Both the position numbers and the translations under genes were made by a program. This document shows, piece after piece, positions 16,709 through 25,523 of a stretch of 64,000 bases of DNA; the stretch's first letter is position 1; each line of letters begins with the position of its first letter. The notes beneath the pieces are model-generated. The model was not told where the DNA came from, searched no databases, and worked only from the letters and a program-made list of their open reading frames with translations. This DNA comes from Anaerolineae bacterium (GTDB lineage Bacteria; Chloroflexota; Anaerolineae; 4572-78; J111), in contig JAHDWA010000009.1 in assembly GCA_023382535.1 (NCBI GenBank), forward strand, positions 107,795-171,794, in the 5' to 3' direction.

Positions 16709-18658
16709 TCAGGCTCGTAATAACCTCATCCCGTTCAGGATAACCACCAGCACCGATAGCTCGTGAATAAACATCCCCTCCGCCATATGGATTTCGCCCA
16801 ACAACACCCCCGCCAGCAGACCGGCGACTGTGATCAGCGCCACGACCACGTTCTGCCGGATGTTGCGCAGAGTCGCTTTGGACAGGCCAATTGCCTCAGG
16901 AATCTTCAGCAAATCATCAGCCATCAGAGCGATGTCGGCCGTTTCAAGAGCCACATCGGTCCCGGCAGCGCCCATGGCCAGGCCGATGTCGGCCGCAGCC
17001 AGGGCCGGGGCGTCGTTGATGCCGTCGCCCGCCATCGCTACCACGTGCCCTTCGGCCTGCAAGCGGCGCATGGCCGCCAATTTGTCCTCCGGCAGCAGGT
17101 CGGCGTAGACTTCGGTTACGCCCGCTTCGGCGGCGATGGCCAGGGCGGTGCGCCGGTCATCGCCGGTCAGCATGACAATGCGCTTTAACCCCAGAGTGTT
17201 TAATTGGCGGAGCATGGCCGGGGCCGCCGGTCGCAGTGGGTCGGCAATGCCCAGAACGCCTAACACTATCCCATCCAGTGCGACCAGAACCGCAGTTTTG
17301 CCGGCCGTCTTCAGTTGGGCCAGATAGGCTTCAGTTTCAGGGCGAATGGCTGCGTCCAGTTGGTTCATCAACTCAGCGGTTCCCACGCCAATGGTGTGCC
17401 CCTGGTAGGTGGCCCGGACGCCGCGCCCGGTGCAGGTTTCGAATGTCCCGGCGGAGGGGATCAGGCCGAGAGCGGCCGCTTCGGCCATGATGGGGCGGGC
17501 CAGGGGATGCTCCGAACCGGCCTCGGCGATCGCGGCCCAGCACAACACCTCTTGCTGGCCTTCATCCCAACGCCCCCTGCCTTTCCCGTTTGTTGTCGCC
17601 TTGATACCAATGCCCCCGGCATTGGCCCGTTGTCCGGCCGGAACCAGGACAGGCTGCAAAGCAATAATATCGGTCAGGCGGGGCTGGCCCTGGGTTAAAG
17701 TCCCGGTCTTATCCAGGGCCAGGGCTGTAATCTTGCCGGCATTCTCCAGGTATTCGCCCCCCTTGATTAAAATACCGCGCTGGGCGGCCCGGCCAATCCC
17801 GGCCACCACCGAGACCGGGGTGGAAATGACCAGAGCGCCGGGACAGCCGATCACCAGCAGGGTCAGGGCCAGCTTGATATCGCGGGTGAGCAGAAAGGCT
17901 ACGACACTCAGGCCGATAATGGCGGGGGTGTACCAGCGGGCAAAGCGTTCAATAAAGCGCTGGGTGGGCGCTTTCTCCTCCTGGGCTTCCTCAACCCGGT
18001 GAATAATTCGGGCCAGGGTAGTGTCTGCGCCGGCCCCGGTAACGCGCACCTGGAGCAGACCGTTCTGGCTAACTGTCCCGGCGTAAATAATCGCGCCTTT
18101 TGTCTTTTCGACGGGCATGGACTCCCCGGTGATGGGGCTCTCGTCCACGGCGGCCCGGCCGTCAATCACTTCGCCGTCTACCGGAATCTTGCTCCCCGGC
18201 TTGATCAGCACCGTTTCGCCGGGCTGCACTTCGTGCGCCAGGACCTCGACCTGCCGGCCGGCTCGTTGGACAATGGCAGTGGTCGGGGCGAGATCGAACA
18301 ACTGCTGCAAGGTCTGGCGGGTGCGGTTGAGGGTGCGGACTTCCAGGTAAGCGCCCAGCATAAACAGAAAGGTCACTGCCGCCGCTTCCCAGACTTCGCC
18401 AATGAGCAGCGCTCCGACCGCAGCAATGGTGACCAGGAGTTCGATGCTGACGTGCCGGTGCCGTAAGGCAGACCAGGCCCGTAAGGCAATATCAGCACCC
18501 GCCAGTAGGGCCGCTGCTATCATCGAGCCGGTGTAGAGGGTGGACCCTCCATCCAGATAATCGGCCGCCAGCCCGACCAGGATCAGCAGCCCACTGGCTA
18601 TGGTCAACAACTGCCGGCGCTGCATAGGATTGTTGAACCAGGTTTTGATCATTTTCAT
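16709..18658 (-). CDS. P1B-type heavy-metal translocating ATPase
   Basis: The 649-residue pump has the P-type ATPase set: the transmembrane CPG motif in LLVIGCPGALVIST, the phosphorylation motif DKTGTLT, the TGES-like actuator sequence ESPITGESMPVEK, the nucleotide-domain HP (GSEHPLARP) and the hinge GDGINDAPALAAAD. It probably exports a soft divalent or monovalent metal from the cytosol. CPG instead of CPC or SPC marks a less studied subgroup. It lacks an N-terminal HMA domain; a separate HMA protein is encoded upstream at 19436-19651. An insertion of about 35 residues between DKTGTLT and GSEHP (roughly QRANAGGIGIKATTNGKGRG) is unusual for the family. The ATG follows GATGAGGTAATCCG. Confidence 0.92.
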   Translation of the reverse strand: MKMIKTWFNNPMQRRQLLTIASGLLILVGLAADYLDGGSTLYTGSMIAAALLAGADIALRAWSALRHRHVSIELLVTIAAVGALLIGEVWEAAAVTFLFMLGAYLEVRTLNRTRQTLQQLFDLAPTTAIVQRAGRQVEVLAHEVQPGETVLIKPGSKIPVDGEVIDGRAAVDESPITGESMPVEKTKGAIIYAGTVSQNGLLQVRVTGAGADTTLARIIHRVEEAQEEKAPTQRFIERFARWYTPAIIGLSVVAFLLTRDIKLALTLLVIGCPGALVISTPVSVVAGIGRAAQRGILIKGGEYLENAGKITALALDKTGTLTQGQPRLTDIIALQPVLVPAGQRANAGGIGIKATTNGKGRGRWDEGQQEVLCWAAIAEAGSEHPLARPIMAEAAALGLIPSAGTFETCTGRGVRATYQGHTIGVGTAELMNQLDAAIRPETEAYLAQLKTAGKTAVLVALDGIVLGVLGIADPLRPAAPAMLRQLNTLGLKRIVMLTGDDRRTALAIAAEAGVTEVYADLLPEDKLAAMRRLQAEGHVVAMAGDGINDAPALAAADIGLAMGAAGTDVALETADIALMADDLLKIPEAIGLSKATLRNIRQNVVVALITVAGLLAGVLLGEIHMAEGMFIHELSVLVVILNGMRLLRA

Positions 18659-18684
18659 CGGATTACCTCATCCTTTCTAAAAGC

Positions 18685-18709
18685 GACGACCCCCAGGCAG
18701 GGGGCCGTC
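18685..18709 (-). terminator. Hairpin between DUF6448 and ATPase genes
   Basis: On the minus strand GACGGCCCCC and GGGGGTCGTC pair with one mismatch over a 5-nt loop, followed by GCTTTTAG. It may be a partial terminator or attenuator that lowers ATPase expression relative to the upstream genes. Confidence 0.5.
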
Positions 18710-18721
18710 TTCTGTTCCACT

Positions 18722-19372
18722 TTACTCTGCCGTACCGTGACTATGGCCCTCACTCCCTTCGGTGTGGAGGGTTTGCCCCAAGGCGGCGGTGTACAATTCA
18801 TAAACATACTTCTCAAAGATCAACTCTGCCTCGGCCCGCTCACGCTGGGCCTCGACCGCGTTCTCCTCGGCAGCTAAAGTCCGCGCCGCTTGCACGGCTT
18901 CATACTTCTCGGCAACACCCTGCTGTATAGCCTGATCCAGCACGGAGTAGACCGTATCGAGCGAACCTGTCTCCAGGGTCTCGTCAGCGGCAGCCAGAGC
19001 CGGACCGTGATCGGTTTCTGTTTTGAGTCCGGTATAGGCTGCACCCTCACCCTGGCGGTGTAGCCGGACGGCCGTCTCGAAGAAGTAGTGGTCGGCCAGC
19101 TCCTGCGCTTCCGCTCCCAACTGGCGTACTTCCAGGGTATGCTGGAAAGCCGCAGTCAGTTCGGCCTCGGCCTCGGGCTTGACGTAGGGTAAAACCAGCT
19201 TCACATCGTCCTGTTCAAGCGCTGCCTGGGCCGCCATGACGACCGGCCCATTGACCGAGTCGCAGTGAGCTGAAGCGGGGGCCGGTAGGCTAAAGATAAT
19301 GGTTCCCACTGCCAGGGCGAGTAAGCCCCAATACTTAAAATTGAACCCGATTTGTTTCATCTGCGCTAACAT
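18722..19372 (-). CDS. Exported DUF6448-family protein
   Basis: The 216-residue protein starts with a signal peptide (hydrophobic residues 15-35, ending ASA). The mature part opens with HCDSVNGPVVMAAQAAL, the typical opening of DUF6448 proteins, and continues as long amphipathic helices rich in Ala and Glu. A His-rich tail (HTEGSEGHSHG) could bind metal. It sits between an HMA protein and a P1B ATPase on the same strand, so a role in periplasmic or extracellular metal handling is plausible. The ATG has AAGGAGGCAAACAATT upstream. Confidence 0.85.
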   Translation of the reverse strand: MLAQMKQIGFNFKYWGLLALAVGTIIFSLPAPASAHCDSVNGPVVMAAQAALEQDDVKLVLPYVKPEAEAELTAAFQHTLEVRQLGAEAQELADHYFFETAVRLHRQGEGAAYTGLKTETDHGPALAAADETLETGSLDTVYSVLDQAIQQGVAEKYEAVQAARTLAAEENAVEAQRERAEAELIFEKYVYELYTAALGQTLHTEGSEGHSHGTAE

Positions 19373-19435
19373 AATTGTTTGCCTCCTTTTTGGCTAAAAA
19401 TTCTTTTGACTGTTTCAACGACTTCAATGCTTTCA

Positions 19436-19651
19436 TTAGAAAGGGGCGACTTTGGCTTCATAGCCGGCCGCCCGGACGATCTTGATCAGCTCGTCGGCGC
19501 TGGCCTGGCCTGGGTCGTGTTCGACGACGATGCGGCCGGTGTTGAAGTGGACTTTGGCCTCCTCAACCCCAGTTACATCCTTGAGAGCCTTCTCGATCTT
19601 GGCCACACAGGATGGGCACGAAAACTCCTGGCTGCGTAAGATGGTCTTCAT
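19436..19651 (-). CDS. Free-standing HMA heavy-metal-binding protein
   Basis: This 71-residue protein is a single heavy-metal-associated domain: EFSCPSCVAKIEKAL carries the CxxC metal site (here CPSC), followed by the ferredoxin-like beta-alpha-beta pattern ending YEAKVAPF. It would act as a metallochaperone or detached regulatory domain for the downstream P1B ATPase, which lacks one. I choose the ATG at 19651 because AAGGAGGTTTGG precedes it. It is the first gene of the metal module. Confidence 0.9.
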   Translation of the reverse strand: MKTILRSQEFSCPSCVAKIEKALKDVTGVEEAKVHFNTGRIVVEHDPGQASADELIKIVRAAGYEAKVAPF

Positions 19652-19783
19652 TTTTCCAAACCTCCTTTCACTTAAATTCAATCCTGCCCTTACTGTATCA
19701 CAAGCCGGGCTGCACTTGTATGATTTGGATCAATTAAGTACAGCGAAATATAAAAAATTTCAATATGGTTCGATTTTAAAAAG

Positions 19784-19818
19784 AAGAGGTCGTCCTCATC
19801 TATTGAGGACGACCTCTT
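19784..19818. terminator. Bidirectional terminator
   Basis: A perfect 15-bp stem, AAGAGGTCGTCCTCA and its complement around TCTAT, is followed by TTTTG on the plus strand and by CTTTTTAAAA on the minus strand. It lies 36 bp after the pilin stop and separates the pilin from the metal genes. Confidence 0.85.
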
Positions 19819-19854
19819 TTGTTTGGAAGATTTAGGTCTGTTTTAACTTGATCT

Positions 19855-20280
19855 TTAGAGCTTGGCCGAATAGCTTGCGGAGAAAGTTCCTCCCTCTGTC
19901 GCTGTTACCGTGACGGTGCCAGCAGAATCTCCAACACCCGTTAAGGTGACAGAGCAGCTACTCGCGCAACTTGTCCCGATGGTTGTACCACTCTGCGAGT
20001 CCGTTGCCGTGACCGAGCTGCTGCGAGAAACGGTGATGGTGACTACCACATCGTTTCCATGGCCACCCCCTGTCCGGTCGGCAGAAACATTGGTGATGAC
20101 CCCACAACTACCCGGCTGAAGCGCATTGGTAATCCGGCAGTAAACTTGGGCAACGGTGGGACCTAAGGTCAATAAAATGGCAATCACAACGATAGCGACC
20201 AGGACCAAGATCAAGGCATACTCGACCAGCCCCTGGCCCTTTTGAGGCAAACGCAGAAATTGGAGGATTTTTTTGAACAT
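19855..20280 (-). CDS. Flp-type pilin with extended C-terminal domain
   Basis: Residues 1-45 are a class of type IVb prepilin: a short basic leader, the processing site in KGQGLVEYALILVLVAIVVI with Gly followed by Glu-Tyr five residues later, and a long hydrophobic helix. Flp pilins are normally 50-70 residues; this one is 141. The extra C-terminal 75 residues are Ser/Thr/Gly-rich beta-strand sequence with a Cys pair (SCASSC) that could form a disulfide. It would be assembled by a Tad-type secretion system encoded elsewhere. The RBS (GCAGGCAAG) is weak. Confidence 0.85.
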   Translation of the reverse strand: MFKKILQFLRLPQKGQGLVEYALILVLVAIVVIAILLTLGPTVAQVYCRITNALQPGSCGVITNVSADRTGGGHGNDVVVTITVSRSSSVTATDSQSGTTIGTSCASSCSVTLTGVGDSAGTVTVTATEGGTFSASYSAKL

Positions 20281-20824
20281 CTTGCCTGCGGATATAGCTG
20301 CCGGGGCGAGGCAGCAGCCATATCGCTCTCCTTTCGTGGGAGTGAGGACAGAATCAGGTCATCGCCCGTACCTGGGAGACCAGGATCAGATACTGTTCGT
20401 AACGAGGCTAACAGGGTAAGTGTTCAGGAGGAAGCGGATGTAGGATTTTTATTTAACAGAGAAAAAAATGGAAAACAATAACCTTTTAATAGTAATTATC
20501 GCCAAACTGCCTGAGACCGCCAAACCCGCTAGATGAGTAAACGAACAGTTACAGATTTTTCCTGTCTCACAATTCTCTAATCGCATAGGATGCCACAATG
20601 GCTAACAGAATTGCGGCATAATAACTGTAAGTTTAACTACATTGGGTTAAAAAACAGGTCAATAACGATCCTCCTTTCGTATCTGGATCTAGACAATAAA
20701 AAAACCGGGTAAAGCCCTAATTTTATTATAAGTAATAATTTTACAGAATTGTAGATACAAAAGTACTTCTTACGAATTCAATCCCGTGCCCTAAAGTACC
20801 TGGAAATATGCCTCCCAGAATGCC
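20281..20824. other. AT-rich intergenic region, about 540 bp
   Basis: No gene is seen. On the minus strand a strong ribosome site AAAGGAGAGCGAT at 20319-20335 opens a short frame that overlaps the pilin start out of frame. A second orphan ribosome site CGAAAGGAGGATCG lies near 20665-20680 with no gene after it. A weak hairpin with a T run at 20698-20720 may end the Crp/Fnr transcript. Confidence 0.4.
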
Positions 20825-21574
20825 TCATGTCTCAGTGATGAGAGCCGCTAGTCGCAGCTTATCGGCAATGGCCACCCACTGCCGCCCGGTGCGGATAAGG
20901 CCCTCCTTTTGGAACTGGCTCATCACCCGGCTGGCGGTCTCGACGGTGGTGCCGGTCAGCTCCGCCAAATCCTGCCGCGACAGGGGCATTTGGATGAGCA
21001 GTCCCTCCGGTTGAGCTTCGCCCAGCTTTTCGGCCAGCTTGAGCAAGGCCGAGGCAATCCGGTGTTCAACCGAATGGGCGCTGAGCTGGCGAATCATCTC
21101 GTGAGCTGCTTTCAGCCGCCGGGCCACCGTCTCCAAGGCGGTCACCGTAACCGACGGGTAACGCCGCAGAATAGACTGAAAATCATTGGCCGCAATAGCC
21201 AGGATACAAGCCATCGTTTGGGCCAGGGCGGTATCAGGGTAAGTTTCAGTGCCCAAAACCGAGAGGCTGCCAAAGAACTCGCCCGGCGTCAGAATGTCCA
21301 GCAGCACATCCTGCCCGCTCAGCGTATGTTGAAGCAATTTTACTTTGCCAACAGCGACCACGTACAGCCGGGTGGCCGGGTCGCTGGCGTAGTAAATAGG
21401 CTGGCCCGGTTCATAGCCGTGCTCGTGAAATAATTGATTGACTTCGGCCAGCGCCGCAGAGGGCAGGCCGGCGAAGAAAGGCACCCGGCTCAGGATATCC
21501 AGCCGGGTGTGGATGGTACACGTCTGCGGCTCAATGTCTTCCAGCTTTAAGGGGGTACTGCGGCGAGTGGCCAT
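20825..21574 (-). CDS. Crp/Fnr-family transcription regulator
   Basis: About 249 residues. An N-terminal cyclic-nucleotide-binding-like barrel (YYASDPATRLYVVAVGKVKL, LLDILTPGEFFGSLSVLG) is followed by a dimer helix and a winged helix with LSRQDLAELTGTTVETASRV, whose recognition helix has the usual E-x2-SR spacing of Crp and Fnr proteins. The Fnr-type N-terminal cysteine cluster is absent, so it is not an oxygen-sensing FNR of that type. It may bind the GTGACA-type palindromes found elsewhere in the window, but this is untested. The ATG at 21574 follows GGAGGAGACG. Confidence 0.9.
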   Translation of the reverse strand: MATRRSTPLKLEDIEPQTCTIHTRLDILSRVPFFAGLPSAALAEVNQLFHEHGYEPGQPIYYASDPATRLYVVAVGKVKLLQHTLSGQDVLLDILTPGEFFGSLSVLGTETYPDTALAQTMACILAIAANDFQSILRRYPSVTVTALETVARRLKAAHEMIRQLSAHSVEHRIASALLKLAEKLGEAQPEGLLIQMPLSRQDLAELTGTTVETASRVMSQFQKEGLIRTGRQWVAIADKLRLAALITET

Positions 21575-21669
21575 AAGACAGGCGTCTCCTCCATCCGATC
21601 TTACCACGTCTCTGCTGAAAATACCAGATTTTCCGGGACATGCGGTGAGGAGGTTAAAGCGTTCATTGG

Positions 21670-22335
21670 TCAGAAAGGTCGCAGCTCTGGCGAGATGGTC
21701 TGCCAATCCTTGAGGAAGCGCTCCAGGCCTGCATCCGTGAGGGGGTGTTTGACGATTTGCGTGAGTATGGTAAAGGGCATCGTTGCGATGTCAGCCCCGG
21801 CCAGCGCCGCCTCGATCACGTGCAGGGGGTGGCGAATACTGGCGGCCAGCACTTCTGTGGTGAAGCCATAGTTTCGCTTGATTTGGGCAAGCTGTTCGAC
21901 GACTTCCATGCCCTTCTGGCCCGCATCGTCGAGCCGGCCGACAAAAGGGCTGACATAAGTAGCTCCGGCTTTCATTGCCAGCAGCCCTTGGGTTGCATTG
22001 AAGACCAGGGTGACGTTGGTGGGTATCCCGGCTTTAGTACACTGCGAGACTGCTTTTATCCCTTCCGGAGTGCAGGGAATTTTGGCAATCACGTTCGGCG
22101 CCCACGAAGTCACTAACTTGGCCTCACGCACCATCGCCTCCGCCTCCAGGCTCACCGTTTCGGCGCTGACCGTCGCTCGCTCGCCAATAATCTCGCTGAT
22201 CGCCAGAATATTTTCTTGAAAAGCTCGACCTGCTTTGGCAGCCAGGCTGGGGTTCGTGGTCACGCCATCTAAAATTCCCCATGAGGCCGCCGTTCGAATT
22301 TCATCCAAAATAGCCGTATCTAAAAATATTTTCAT
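21670..22335 (-). CDS. Transaldolase / fructose-6-phosphate aldolase-like
   Basis: The 221-residue protein is a short-form transaldolase: MKIFLDTAILDEIRTAASWG, GVTTNPSL, the Schiff-base lysine in VIAKIPCT, and FVGRLDD with ADIATMPF near the end. Short forms act either as transaldolases in the pentose phosphate pathway or as fructose-6-phosphate/dihydroxyacetone aldolases. Sequence alone does not decide. Cytosolic. The ATG at 22335 has AAGGAGGTCTGTG upstream. Confidence 0.92.
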   Translation of the reverse strand: MKIFLDTAILDEIRTAASWGILDGVTTNPSLAAKAGRAFQENILAISEIIGERATVSAETVSLEAEAMVREAKLVTSWAPNVIAKIPCTPEGIKAVSQCTKAGIPTNVTLVFNATQGLLAMKAGATYVSPFVGRLDDAGQKGMEVVEQLAQIKRNYGFTTEVLAASIRHPLHVIEAALAGADIATMPFTILTQIVKHPLTDAGLERFLKDWQTISPELRPF

Positions 22336-22363
22336 CACAGACCTCCTTATTTAGAATATACAC

Positions 22364-23566
22364 TCAAGAGCGCGCAGGAAGTTTACCTTTTAGGTCTTCC
22401 GGGCGAAACGGGCCGGGCTGGGCGATCAGTTTTCGGGCCGCCTCTACCTGCTCCCACACATTCCACAGCAGCACCCCGCGAACTCGCCCATCCCGTAAGT
22501 AGTATACGACGCCTTTACGGAATGGCTCCTGCCAATCCGCCACGGTCTCCAGGCGGGAGTCCAGTTCACCGACGGCTTCATAGCCTAATTCAAATAGGTC
22601 CGAGTAAAAGAAAGGTAGATGTTCGTAAGCCACCTTCTCGCCAGCCATCGCCTGGCCGGCCAGCCTGCCCATCGTATTGGCATTGTCCTCGTGTTCCACC
22701 CGCAGCCGTTTCTCCAGGGCGGGATTATAGAAGGAGGCCACATCGCCTGCCGCGTAGATATCGGGGTGACTCGTCCGCAGAGATGGATCAACTAGAATGC
22801 CGTTATCCACCTCCAGCCCGGCTAACTTGGCCAATTCGACATTCGGCTGGATGCCAATCCCGGCCACAATCCCATCGGCCACAACGGTCCGGTCACCACC
22901 GTTGTAGTCATTATGAATCTTTAGAACCGAGCGTCCTTCAGACTTTTCCAGACCGGTCACCGTTGCTCCCGTCACCAGCTCGACTCCCTTTTGACGATAG
23001 AACTCATTCAGAGACTGAACCAGATCGGGTGGGAAGATACGCTGCCCAATGCCGGCATCGGGAAAGATCATCGTTACTTCTTTGCCGTTCAGCGCCAGCG
23101 CCGCCGCAATCTCCGAACCAATGAAGCCCCCGCCGATGACTGCGAAGCGCCGGCCGTGTTCAGTCAGGGTTCGCAGGCGGTGATAGTCGGCTACGGTTCT
23201 ATAGTAGATGATCTCATCGCCTCCAAAGGGAAGGCGTCGCGGCGTTCCCCCCGTAGCCAGGAGCAGTTTTTCGTAGGTATAGACGTTTCCCTGGTCATCG
23301 GTCACGCGCTTGTGGGTTGGGTCCAGGCTTTGAACGGTTCGCCCCAGATGCAGGGTTACACCTTGTTTCGCGGGCGTGCCGCGCCAGATCTTTTCAAACG
23401 GCTTCCCTTGCCATAAACCCTTGGTCAGGGGTGGGCGATTATAGGGCGGCTCAACCTCGTTACCGATTAGCCCGATAGTGCCCGCAGAGTCTACCTGGCG
23501 AAGGCCATCTATAGCCGCATCGGCGGTCATTCCCCCTCCAACGATAAGATATTTGTAATGCAACAT
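22364..23566 (-). CDS. FAD-dependent pyridine nucleotide-disulfide-type oxidoreductase
   Basis: A 400-residue protein of the ferredoxin/rubredoxin reductase and AIF type. The FAD site YLIVGGGMTADAAIDGL is at the N-terminus, the NAD site FAVIGGGFIGSEIAAAL lies near residue 145, and the second FAD motif IYAAGDVASF near residue 280. A C-terminal domain of about 80 residues follows. It likely passes electrons from NAD(P)H to a small iron-sulfur carrier. No such carrier is adjacent. The ATG follows AAGGGGGAATT. It may form one unit with the transaldolase gene 28 bp downstream. Confidence 0.9.
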   Translation of the reverse strand: MLHYKYLIVGGGMTADAAIDGLRQVDSAGTIGLIGNEVEPPYNRPPLTKGLWQGKPFEKIWRGTPAKQGVTLHLGRTVQSLDPTHKRVTDDQGNVYTYEKLLLATGGTPRRLPFGGDEIIYYRTVADYHRLRTLTEHGRRFAVIGGGFIGSEIAAALALNGKEVTMIFPDAGIGQRIFPPDLVQSLNEFYRQKGVELVTGATVTGLEKSEGRSVLKIHNDYNGGDRTVVADGIVAGIGIQPNVELAKLAGLEVDNGILVDPSLRTSHPDIYAAGDVASFYNPALEKRLRVEHEDNANTMGRLAGQAMAGEKVAYEHLPFFYSDLFELGYEAVGELDSRLETVADWQEPFRKGVVYYLRDGRVRGVLLWNVWEQVEAARKLIAQPGPFRPEDLKGKLPARS

Positions 23567-23621
23567 AATTCCCCCTTATGATTAACTGTTCCAAAGAATT
23601 AGATTTTGCCCGTCGAGAGCC

Positions 23622-24269
23622 TTACTCCCCGTTAGGGCTACTCGCGTTTCCACTCTGTAGAAGAGCCAGCAATTCCTGGCGGGCCTGGCGATCTGTCTTA
23701 AAAATCCCCCGCATAGCCCTGGTTACCATGCGGGTGCTGTGACTCTTAATCCCCCGCATCCGGGCGCACATATGCGCCGCCTCGACGACAACAGCCACTC
23801 CTTTCGGCTGGAGGGTAGTTTCCAGAAATTCGGCAATCTGCTCGGTCATGCGCTCCTGGACTTGTAAACGCCGGGCAAACATCTCCACCGTGCGGGGTAT
23901 TTTGGAGAGACCGAGAATTTTACCATCCGGAATATAAGCGACGTGCGCCTGGCCGTAGAAGGGCAGCAGGTGATGTTCACACAGGCTGAAGAAATCAATA
24001 TCCCGGACAATAACGACATCATCGTAATCGGCCTCGAAGATAGCCCCATTGATTAAGGCCACCGGGTCGGTTTGATAACCGGCCAGGAGTTCTTCATACA
24101 TCCGGGCTACTCGTTCCGGCGTCCGCTGTAAACCTTCCCGGTTGGGGTTTTCGCCTACACTGACAAGCAGATTTCGAATCAGATGGGCTACCTGATCATT
24201 ATGAGTAACCAGTTCCGGCAATTCATCGGTCTTTTCAATAAGATTTAATTGATCTAATTGCAGCATCAT
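23622..24269 (-). CDS. folE: GTP cyclohydrolase I
   Basis: The 215-residue FolE converts GTP to 7,8-dihydroneopterin triphosphate, the first step of folate synthesis. The zinc ligands are present in [11 protein letters not shown] and in AHMCARMRG; the active-site sequence [15 protein letters not shown] is intact, with the family's usual length. Its presence matters because a second pterin-type cyclohydrolase (the FolK-MptA fusion at 59896) has altered cysteines. Two ATGs (24269, 24266) follow AAAAGGAG. It lies just downstream of a TrmB regulator on the same strand. Confidence 0.96.
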   Translation of the reverse strand: MMLQLDQLNLIEKTDELPELVTHNDQVAHLIRNLLVSVGENPNREGLQRTPERVARMYEELLAGYQTDPVALINGAIFEADYDDVVIVRDIDFFSLCEHHLLPFYGQAHVAYIPDGKILGLSKIPRTVEMFARRLQVQERMTEQIAEFLETTLQPKGVAVVVEAAHMCARMRGIKSHSTRMVTRAMRGIFKTDRQARQELLALLQSGNASSPNGE

Positions 24270-24296
24270 GTTAGTAAAACTCCTTTTGACTAATAA

Positions 24297-25205
24297 CTAA
24301 GTGACACTCTTCTCCGAATTGAGAAAACCATCCGTCCCCGAGGTGGTCTTGTTACTCTCCCCACTTACCAACCGGAGCATGTGCTCTAGCCAGCCCTCCT
24401 GATGCCCACTGATCTCTAAGGAGGCAAGAATGGCCCGGGTTTCAGCTTGCAGCAGCTCGCCCAGGCGACTCCCCAAATCGCCCACCACGGCAGCCAAAGC
24501 AATACTATGGCGGATATACCATGTGGCTAACTCGACCAGAAGCCGCTGCCGGGTGCGAACGGCTAACGTTTCTGCACCTGGACCAATTTCGCCGGTCAGA
24601 ACTTCGGCTCGATCCGGCACCACCACTAACCAGCGGTGCTGCTGTTCGGGGGCAACCTGGTAGCGATAAATCTGGCCCCGGCAGCCGCCGCACTCCTGGG
24701 GGCAGGCAGCCTGGCAAAGGGTGGTTATCTCCACTCCCCGTGCTTCTGCCTGGGCCAGAGGCTCGGCCAGATTCAAAGCCTCCTGGGGCCAAATAGCCAC
24801 TAGAACCCGTTCCTGAGCGGCACTGAGGAGGGCACGGGCATGTTCTAATAACGCTGGATAACCCCGCGTATTGCCGACATACTCGTATTCGGCCGGGCTG
24901 CTGATCTCGTTTAACGCCTGTTGAGCAGTGTCCAGGGTTTCCTGGAATTGACTATGCAGCCGCTGGATAAGTTCTTCTGCCGGCAGAGGGGCATATTGGA
25001 CGCCGCCGGGAATGTCGAGACGGATCACAGCTCCCCGCTCCTCCAGCTTTTGTAACACGCTATAGATATTGGCCCGAGGTAGGCCCGATAACTTAGCCAG
25101 CTCGTAACCATTGAGAGGACTGCGCTGAAGCAGGGCTGTGTACGCCCGCGCCTCATATTCTGAGAAGCCAAGTTGTTGTAGGGACATTATCGGGTTATTC
25201 ATCAT
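24297..25205 (-). CDS. TrmB-family transcription regulator
   Basis: About 302 residues. The N-terminal winged helix LGFSEYEARAYTALLQRSPLNG, with GLPRANIYSVLQKLEERGAV as recognition region, is the TrmB signature. The central part resembles the PLD-like effector domain of TrmB proteins, and it contains a compact cysteine group (CQAACPQECGGCRG), which suggests metal or redox sensing. TrmB proteins usually control sugar or central metabolism. The ATG pair at 25205/25202 follows AGAGGAAG. A consensus promoter overlapped by a perfect palindrome lies directly upstream, so autoregulation is likely. Confidence 0.9.
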   Translation of the reverse strand: MMNNPIMSLQQLGFSEYEARAYTALLQRSPLNGYELAKLSGLPRANIYSVLQKLEERGAVIRLDIPGGVQYAPLPAEELIQRLHSQFQETLDTAQQALNEISSPAEYEYVGNTRGYPALLEHARALLSAAQERVLVAIWPQEALNLAEPLAQAEARGVEITTLCQAACPQECGGCRGQIYRYQVAPEQQHRWLVVVPDRAEVLTGEIGPGAETLAVRTRQRLLVELATWYIRHSIALAAVVGDLGSRLGELLQAETRAILASLEISGHQEGWLEHMLRLVSGESNKTTSGTDGFLNSEKSVT

Positions 25206-25220
25206 TCTTCCTCTAAGTGC

Positions 25221-25240
25221 GTAGTTGTAATAACAACTAC
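25221..25240. promoter_or_regulatory. Palindromic operator in front of the TrmB gene
   Basis: GTAGTTGT-AATA-ACAACTAC is a palindrome with 8-bp arms located over the predicted transcription start. A related half site (CGTAACAACTT) lies about 40 bp upstream. Confidence 0.7.
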
Positions 25241-25241
25241 T

Positions 25242-25269
25242 ATTATACACAGGGAGAGAGATTTGTCAA
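25242..25269 (-). promoter_or_regulatory. Sigma-70 promoter of the TrmB gene
   Basis: TTGACA (25264-25269), a 16-bp spacer and TATAAT (25242-25247) match the bacterial consensus exactly. The start would fall inside the adjacent operator. Confidence 0.85.
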
Positions 25270-25366
25270 GAGCCTGGGGGTCGTAACAACTTTAAAATTG
25301 GGGAGAGGTTGAGGGAGATTGCGTTATTAGGGAAGCAGGATTTGTGTTTTAACGCTTTAGTAGACC

Positions 25367-25506
25367 GAACGGAGGATGGCCAGGTTAGTGCTGACCGGGC
25401 TATCGGGCTTGCGCCAGAGGTAATGAGCGAATTGGATTAACTTGGCCAAGCGGCCTCTTGAGCGGATCAGGGAGCGAGGATTGTGGTCAAGAGCAGGTGC
25501 TTCGTA
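25367..25506 (-). pseudogene. Coding remnant (C-terminal fragment)
   Basis: A 46-codon open stretch, preceded by an in-frame TAG and without a start, ends with RKPDSPVSTNLAILRSVY and a stop. The amphipathic Arg/Leu-rich text before it (LIRSRGRLAKLIQFAHYLW) reads like the end of a real protein, possibly a transposase. I cannot assign a family. Confidence 0.35.
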
Positions 25507-25523
25507 CTAACAAAGTCATTAAG

